Part shown: piece after piece, positions 38,819-42,905 of the stretch
Layout: each line of letters starts with the position of its first letter
Position numbering within the stretch: position 1 is the stretch's first letter
Source of the DNA: Halomonas sp.
Lineage (GTDB): Bacteria; Pseudomonadota; Gammaproteobacteria; Pseudomonadales; Halomonadaceae
DNA: 42,905 bases
Assembly: GCF_017515565.1 (NCBI RefSeq)
Contig: NZ_JAFWFN010000070.1
Span: forward strand, 1-42,905
Direction: 5' to 3'
Notes under the pieces: generated by a model
Databases searched by the model: none
What the model saw: only the letters and a program-made list of their open reading frames with translations
What the model was told of the DNA's origin: nothing
Made by a program: the position numbers and the translations under genes

Positions 38819-38950
38819 AATACACATATAACCAGAGGCTTCTCGCTACCCCCGAACTACCGAGTAAGCTCAACACAGCCATTAAGGTTATACTCACGGG
38901 CTAAGCCAAACCCACTCGACTCTTGAACGCCAAGCCTCAGGCCTATTACT

Positions 38951-39889
38951 GTGAATACCCTCCATCGAAGTGAAGAAAGCCGAGCTAGACCTGTTCATAA
39001 AAGCCTGCACCCGAAGAACCTACACAACCAAGGCTATGACTTCCCTGCGCTCGTAAAAAGCCATCCAGCACTAGCTCCCCATGTGAAGCCGAACGCTCAT
39101 GGCCGACTTTCTATCGATTTCGCAGACCCTTTGGCCGTAAAAACACTCAACGCCGCGTTATTAAACCGATACTACAATATTGTCGATTGGGATATTCCAG
39201 AGGGCGCGCTTTGCCCTCCCATCCCAGGCAGAGCCGACTATATCCATTACATGGCGGACTTAATTGGGTTTGGGCATGAACAGCCCAGCGTCAAGCTGCT
39301 CGATATAGGGACTGGAGCAAATGGCATTTACCCGCTACTGGCCTGCCAAATTTACGGCTGGCAGTGTGTGGGTAGTGACATCAACACTCAGTCGCTTGAG
39401 AACGTGGCCACGATTATCACCAACAACCCCCCACTCAAAGATCGCTTCACGCTGCGCACCCAGCACGATAAAAACCACATTTTTGAAGGGATCATTCAAG
39501 CTGGGGAGTTCTTTGACGTCAGCGTATGCAATCCACCCTTCCATGCCTCACTCGATGAAGCACTTAAAGGTAGCCAGCTTAAACTCAATAACCTTGCGCG
39601 TAGTCGCGGTGAACAAAAAGCAAACACTAAATCCCCCACTCTGAATTTTGGCGGGCGGGGAGCCGAGCTATGGTGTAAGGGCGGCGAACAGCTGTTTCTT
39701 AAAAAGCTAATAAGAGAAAGCCACGTGTATTCAACTCAATGCCTCTGGTTTAGCAGCTTGGTTTCAAAAACCGACAATGTGAAGCCTGCTAAGAAGTTGA
39801 TTCGTAAGCTCGGTGCCGTTGATTGCCGGGAAATAGAGATGAAACAGGGAAATAAGGTGACGAGAATATTGGCCTGGACTTTCATCTGA
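38951..39889 (+). CDS. rlmF: 23S rRNA (adenine(1618)-N6)-methyltransferase
   Basis: 312 residues. It methylates A1618 of 23S rRNA with SAM. The family-specific block WDIPEGALCPPIPGRADYIH (80-99), SAM motif LLDIGTGANGIYP (116-128) and catalytic NPPFHAS (194-200) are clear. The start shown is a GTG with only weak AGG upstream; about 18 variable residues precede the conserved LHPKNLHNQGYDF. It is the only plus-strand gene of the accessory region and lies between two attC-like sites, so it may be a chromosomal gene into which the array grew, or a reverse-oriented passenger. Confidence 0.93.
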   Translation: MNTLHRSEESRARPVHKSLHPKNLHNQGYDFPALVKSHPALAPHVKPNAHGRLSIDFADPLAVKTLNAALLNRYYNIVDWDIPEGALCPPIPGRADYIHYMADLIGFGHEQPSVKLLDIGTGANGIYPLLACQIYGWQCVGSDINTQSLENVATIITNNPPLKDRFTLRTQHDKNHIFEGIIQAGEFFDVSVCNPPFHASLDEALKGSQLKLNNLARSRGEQKANTKSPTLNFGGRGAELWCKGGEQLFLKKLIRESHVYSTQCLWFSSLVSKTDNVKPAKKLIRKLGAVDCREIEMKQGNKVTRILAWTFI

Positions 39890-40199
39890 GCCATTCTTGT
39901 AGTGGCGCATGAGTATGCGAAACATGCGTGAGATTGTGCCGCTGTAAGCACATCGCCCAGGAAGAAAACACGGCTAGTATAGATTTTGTGGATTTGGTAG
40001 TGCATTGCCTGCTCAAAACTTCCTGGCTGAAGCTGATATTGGTGGTTAATCAACACAATACGTTTTGATCGTGGTTATAAGGCTTGAAGCGCAGCATGCT
40101 GACCACTCCTCATCTATTTTTTCTCGATCCTGCCAAACTTAGCGGCCAAAGAGTTTTTTCTACAGCCTCAACGCGCGGCTTTGTAGTGGTACCGAAAGC
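39890..40199. other. Intergenic region holding an insertion-sequence remnant
   Basis: 310 bases between convergent rlmF and the GIY-YIG gene. Most of it is explained by the transposase remnant and its leader (39973-40190). The 9-bp sequence TTGTAGTGG occurs on both sides (39897-39905, 40181-40189) in direct orientation. Confidence 0.5.
39973..40097 (-). pseudogene. Transposase remnant, DUF772/IS1182-like, N-terminus only, frameshifted
   Basis: On the minus strand an ATG at 40097 with GAGGAG before it opens MLRFKPYNHDQNVL, then a stop; the reading continues in another frame as INHQYQLQPGSFEQAMHYQ and HKIYTS. This is the usual N-terminus of DUF772-type (IS1182/IS5-like) transposases, about 40 residues out of over 450. 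The rest is missing. Upstream A-rich leader to about 40190 probably includes the old end of the element. Confidence 0.6.
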
Positions 40200-40613
40200 C
40201 TACTGAGTGTTGCACGGCGGAAGACACCCGTAAGTGCAAACGTATTCCCAAATGAGCCGACGTTCCAAATACTTAATGTAAGCTGATGTGTAGACTTCGC
40301 CCATCTCTACAGGGCAAGCGGATACCCATAGCATAGATGCATCAGTGTCATGAGACATCGTTGCTCTGAAGGTGTTGCCGCCTGAATGTCCTGGCTTCAT
40401 GTTAAACGCTGACGTGTTGAATTGCCTAAGACGATCCCCAAGTGTTTGGCTGGTTGTTTCACCTATGTAGATAATACTGCCATTGTTGACCCGGAAGTCC
40501 TCCGGCTCTTTTTTGCTGCGAGCGATGAAGTAGACTCCGGGCTGCTTTCTCCCAATGACCTCGGTTCTACTCTCCCAATTTACCCATGGCGAAAAGCCAA
40601 TTTCTCCAAACAT
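40200..40613 (-). CDS. GIY-YIG domain protein
   Basis: 137 residues. The GIY-like GVY (26-28) and YIG (49-51, IIYIGET) motifs, Arg61 or Arg63 in GDRLRQF, and the metal-binding Glu117 in YLERRLIWEYV define a GIY-YIG nuclease-type fold. It resembles the stand-alone GIY-YIG proteins often found in mobile regions; target unknown. CGGAG precedes the ATG. On the minus strand its start is only about 25 bases after the attC at 40633, as in an integron cassette, but no attC is found after its stop, where the transposase remnant lies. Confidence 0.78.
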   Translation of the reverse strand: MFGEIGFSPWVNWESRTEVIGRKQPGVYFIARSKKEPEDFRVNNGSIIYIGETTSQTLGDRLRQFNTSAFNMKPGHSGGNTFRATMSHDTDASMLWVSACPVEMGEVYTSAYIKYLERRLIWEYVCTYGCLPPCNTQ

Positions 40614-40632
40614 TCATATCTCCGATGGTTCT

Positions 40633-40704
40633 GTATAACGCCTTGCTCACCGGAAAATTAGGAGCGCAGCGAGTAATTTTTCCGTGTGCAGCAACTTGTT
40701 ATGC
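40633..40704 (-). other. attC integron recombination site B
   Basis: 72 bases on the minus strand, from GCATAACAAGTTGCTGCAC to GTGAGCAAGGCGTTATAC. The outer arms TTGCTGCAC and GTGAGCAA pair with one extrahelical G, the inner arms CGGAAAAATTA and TAATTTTCCG also pair. The extrahelical base and TAACAAGT/GGCGTTA ends are hallmarks of attC. The stop codon of the YaaC-like gene lies inside the first box, as is common in compact cassettes. Confidence 0.8.
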
Positions 40705-41772
40705 ATTTGGTTGACTGCCCTGACTTTCTTTGGACTTTTTAAGAATATCATTTATAAGTTCAATGATTAGTTCTGGAAAGGCATGTTCTACATATTGCTG
40801 TGATCGGTTTATCAACGGCCACCACTCATCACCTTTATCTCCTGAGGAAAGGGCCATCCAGTGCGTTGGATAATACCTAACCAACATGCCCAAAATATAT
40901 GAAGTCATATAGGTGATGCACAACTGTGAATAGTGTGAATTTCCAGAGAAAGGCTCTGAGATATGAAGCGATGGAATAGTGCCAAAAGTTTTATGAATAT
41001 ATGAATGAACAAATAAGGGCAAATTCTTAGCGAACGTAGCGCTATCAGCGGTTATAACTACCATCTCATTCTCGTCGGTTAAATTGTAACCCGCTTGCTC
41101 AAAATGACTTCTCATTGGATTAAACGGCTCTTTTCTTACCTTTGCTCGAAACCCATTGTCATCTGAGTAGGTCATTTCACTAATATCAGAATACTTATAG
41201 CTTTTTGAGATGACCTCAAAATCCCTCCGCAAATCCGGCAACCTAGAAAGAATTTCTTTGACTCTAAGCTCTTTGCCTAACTCAGGAATGTCGTAACAAA
41301 CATGCCAATCAACAGCAGAAGAATTTACGTGCACCGAGAGTCTATTTTCAGTTTGAGTAATAAAATCAGCAAACAATCCTCTGCAGATTCGAACCTTCAG
41401 GCTTCCTAGGTTCTTTAGACCCTTCGCAACATCACCAGACATCGAGTCGACCCAAGCTACGGTCTCTAGCCCGTGACTACCGGTTAGGCTTTCTTCTCCA
41501 CCACTCTTCTTTAGTAGAAGCAGCAACGCACGACTTAAAGATGCCACGCCGTAAAATGTTAGCAGTGGTCGAACTGAGTAATTTGAATTTGCAGCGTTGC
41601 GGAAATACTCACGCGCCTGTTTTGCTGCCGAATTAATTTCCTTAGCCCGCCGAGCATTTAACTCTCGAAAGTGAATTTCGCCAAACCATTTGCTTGTAAC
41701 GTCACGGCTTTCCAGTGATAGAAGCTGCTGCCATGTTTCTTTATTCACTCGGCACTCCTTTAGTATGCATAA
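40639..41772 (-). mobile_element. Integron gene cassette 2 (YaaC-like gene)
   Basis: Bounded by the G/TT crossover points of two attC sites of the same orientation: 1134 bases with one gene and a short 5' leader. This is the expected structure of a mobile integron cassette. Confidence 0.7.
40699..41748 (-). CDS. YaaC-like protein of unknown function
   Basis: 349 residues, soluble. ARRAKEINSAAKQAREYF, then NSNYSVRPLLTFYGVASLSR and ALLLLL fit the YaaC-like family, whose function is unknown. The rest is a mixed alpha/beta sequence with no nuclease or NTPase motif visible. The start is a GTG with AAAGGAG before it. Base composition is clearly more AT-rich than the housekeeping genes. It fills cassette 2. 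Confidence 0.7.
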   Translation of the reverse strand: MNKETWQQLLSLESRDVTSKWFGEIHFRELNARRAKEINSAAKQAREYFRNAANSNYSVRPLLTFYGVASLSRALLLLLKKSGGEESLTGSHGLETVAWVDSMSGDVAKGLKNLGSLKVRICRGLFADFITQTENRLSVHVNSSAVDWHVCYDIPELGKELRVKEILSRLPDLRRDFEVISKSYKYSDISEMTYSDDNGFRAKVRKEPFNPMRSHFEQAGYNLTDENEMVVITADSATFAKNLPLFVHSYIHKTFGTIPSLHISEPFSGNSHYSQLCITYMTSYILGMLVRYYPTHWMALSSGDKGDEWWPLINRSQQYVEHAFPELIIELINDILKKSKESQGSQPNA

Positions 41773-41821
41773 CGCCTAATTCAGCTGCGCCGTAGGCGTC
41801 TGCTGGAATTACTTGTTAGAT
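41767..41821 (-). other. attC integron recombination site A
   Basis: 55 bases on the minus strand: ATCTAACAAGT (fits RYYYAAC), AATTCCAGCAGACGCC pairing with GGCGCAGCTGAATT apart from unpaired bases, then AGGCGTTATGC. Architecture, length, extrahelical bases and the TAACAAGT/GGCGTTA ends are those of classical short attC sites (aadA type). It covers the stop codon of the 2TM-beta gene. Confidence 0.85.
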
Positions 41822-42406
41822 TTTTCTCGTAAATACATAATGACCAAAGGTTTCTCTGTCAGTAAAATAGTTACCTGACATCTGATTACTATCTTCATGG
41901 CTAAGATGAAGAATTGCTGCACCCTTATGATCCTTCTTGCTCTCGTAGCTAGTTGCTTTTGACTCTGAGTGATACATGTAATAAAAAGCTGCTTGATCAG
42001 ACTCTGGATTTTTGAACGGTTTCACCATCAAAGTTTTTGACTCTGACTCATCAGTAACCAAGTCGACACTAAGCTTTATAAAAGATTGTTTAATAAAAAC
42101 CGTTCCATTTTTACAACCACTTTTCCCATCCCAATTCCAATATATTTTTGCTTCCCATTCTCCATTTAAATCAGGAAACAAAAAACTATTCAAAGATGGG
42201 AACCACGCCCAGAGCTTTCTCCATCCAGAAGCAAATAAATAGACCAGCAGAAGTTCAAAAGCACTACCTAAAGAAAAAGCCACCCGTGTGTCACTAAGTT
42301 CAGTGATACCGACTTTCGGTAAAATATAGATCAACCCAGTTATTATTAAAAAATAGATCAATGCAAATGCTATCAATAGCTTTGTTATCGAGAACAAATT
42401 AATCAC
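41816..42406 (-). CDS. 2TM-beta membrane effector, Cap15-like
   Basis: 196 residues. Two N-terminal membrane helices (about 7-29 and 42-60) precede a compact beta-rich cytoplasmic domain (78-196). The domain opens with FPDLNGEW (77-84), continues IKQSFIKLSVDLVTDESESK (105-124) and YYMYHSESKA, and ends SGNYFTDRETFGHYVF (177-192). This is the pattern of the SMODS-associated 2TM beta-strand-rich domain, as in the CBASS effector Cap15, which binds a cyclic nucleotide in its barrel and disrupts the inner membrane. The ATG overlaps the stop of the DAC-like gene by four bases. Recognition is by motif only. Confidence 0.72.
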   Translation of the reverse strand: MINLFSITKLLIAFALIYFLIITGLIYILPKVGITELSDTRVAFSLGSAFELLLVYLFASGWRKLWAWFPSLNSFLFPDLNGEWEAKIYWNWDGKSGCKNGTVFIKQSFIKLSVDLVTDESESKTLMVKPFKNPESDQAAFYYMYHSESKATSYESKKDHKGAAILHLSHEDSNQMSGNYFTDRETFGHYVFTRKI

Positions 42407-42837
42407 TGCTTGCTTTCCCAGATAACTTTTCCATTTTCGAAAACAACTATCCCGTATGAGTTGCTCACCACTGCGGTTAGTAATACACCAGAAATGGTTG
42501 AACCCATTAAGGCTGCCACATACCTTGTTCCGTACCCATTGCTACTATCAAAAAACGCTTCGCGATTTATTGGTGGAGCAAAATACACATTTCTATGTGT
42601 GATTTTAAACTCATTATTAACCATGTTAAAACCGTCATGGTTTGGATTCGTCGCTAAGCTGCTTTCTAAAATAGTTGAGTACACATCAGCGTTACCTTCA
42701 ACTTTTGAATTTTCGCTCATTAAGAACAGAGGTAACTCATCAAGTGACTCATAAATCACTATTCCTGTTCCTGTGAAAGTATTTCCAGGAACTTCTTTCT
42801 TTAGCTTTTTTAGCAGATTTAAAACTCGATCTTTCAA
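42403..42837 (-). CDS. Stand-alone diadenylate-cyclase (DAC/DisA_N)-like protein
   Basis: 144 residues, no signal peptide or membrane helix. The order of motifs follows the DAC fold: GTGIVIYESLDELPLFL (23-39), HDGF (67-70, in place of DGA), NEFKITHRNVYFAPP (75-89), GYGTRYVAAL (101-110, in place of GTRHRAA), and VVSNSYGIVVFENGKVI (123-139). DAC enzymes join two ATP to c-di-AMP. The His and second Arg of the RHR motif are Tyr and Val here, so activity or product may differ. The start is a TTG with AGGAG six bases upstream. It is the first gene of a two-gene cassette with a membrane effector. Confidence 0.62.
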   Translation of the reverse strand: MKDRVLNLLKKLKKEVPGNTFTGTGIVIYESLDELPLFLMSENSKVEGNADVYSTILESSLATNPNHDGFNMVNNEFKITHRNVYFAPPINREAFFDSSNGYGTRYVAALMGSTISGVLLTAVVSNSYGIVVFENGKVIWESKQ

Positions 42838-42844
42838 TATGTAC

Positions 42845-42905
42845 TCCTAAAATCTAACAGTTTATTAGTATGCATGCGCATTTTCCTGGAAAGCTCAACC
42901 CTACC
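42845..42905 (-). other. Possible attI site (partial, at the window edge)
   Basis: On the minus strand ACTAATAAACTGTTAGAT precedes the first cassette. GTTAGAT fits GTTRRRY, but the GGC that stands before GTT in all three attC sites is missing, and the preceding 45 bases show no attC-like arm; AAAC-x-GTTAG recalls the end of attI1. The rest of the site and an intI gene would lie beyond base 42905. Confidence 0.4.

Larger units (their letters stand above)
38630..38950. other. Intergenic region with palindrome and attC-like site
   Basis: 321 bases between the divergent DUF4019 and rlmF starts. It contains a 14-bp perfect palindrome (38720-38733) and an attC-like site (38760-38818). No gene is seen. 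Confidence 0.5.
41773..42857 (-). mobile_element. Integron gene cassette 1 (DAC-like plus 2TM-beta effector pair)
   Basis: 1085 bases from the GTTAGAT junction (42852-42858) to the crossover point of attC A. It carries two overlapping genes and little else. If the right edge is attI, this is the first cassette, the one most strongly expressed from an integron promoter. Confidence 0.65.

Noticed and set aside
40142-40190. Stem CTACA(G)CC...GGCTTTGTAG considered as a terminator
   Set aside because: The T run precedes rather than follows the stem on the plus strand; it is better explained as part of the old end of the insertion sequence.
42403-42837. Reading the first cassette gene as an mCpol (Panoptes OptS)
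   Set aside because: No GGDD-like palm motif is present; the motif order fits the DAC fold better.
1-42905. CRISPR arrays, prophage structural genes and replication origins
   Set aside because: No regularly spaced short repeats, phage-type genes or DnaA-box clusters were seen in the window.

Overview
The window looks like the chromosome of a halophilic gammaproteobacterium of the Halomonas/Vreelandella type. This is inferred from protein character (acid-rich proteins, Pseudomonas-like Dcd, FumC, PhhB and MetZ) and from gene order. The run leuC-leuD-leuB-asd-fimV-truA-trpF-(trpB-trpA)-accD-folC-SPOR-cvpA-purF-metZ is the Pseudomonas/Oceanospirillales housekeeping order, with trpBA inserted between trpF and accD. 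No database search was possible; all names rest on motifs and domain layout read from the sequence.

Layout. 1-1.3 kb: end of a MetQ-type methionine-binding protein and a free-methionine sulfoxide reductase. 1.3-1.5 kb: two tandem tRNA-Val(GAC) genes. 1.7-9.2 kb: fumC, a phasin, hda with an AI-2E permease, purM-purN, and apbC-dcd. 9.3-18.7 kb: a membrane-anchored coiled-coil protein, cobA, a diguanylate cyclase, phhB with an aromatic aminotransferase, an NCS2 permease, a MATE pump, and YceI with cytochrome b561. 18.8-36 kb: the long minus-strand housekeeping run described above, for purine, methionine, folate, fatty-acid, tryptophan, lysine/threonine and leucine biosynthesis. 36.1-37 kb: a LysR regulator divergent from leuC.

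37.1-42.9 kb is different. It is more AT-rich and holds short genes, almost all on the minus strand. Three attC-like integron recombination sites (38760-38818, 40633-40704, 41767-41821) lie there in the same orientation, and an attI-like junction sits near 42852. It reads as an integron cassette array whose integrase would lie just beyond the right edge. A remnant of a DUF772/IS1182-like transposase and a reverse-oriented rlmF interrupt it.

The most interesting object is the two-gene cassette at 41773-42857. It holds a 144-residue stand-alone diadenylate-cyclase (DAC)-like protein with altered active-site motifs. Four bases overlap links it to a 196-residue protein with two membrane helices and a Cap15/2TM-beta-like beta-rich domain. 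A nucleotide-signal synthase next to a 2TM-beta membrane effector is the layout of cyclic-nucleotide phage defence (CBASS type with Cap15; Panoptes with mCpol plus 2TM-beta). Here the synthase appears to be of the DAC family, a combination I do not recognise as a described system.
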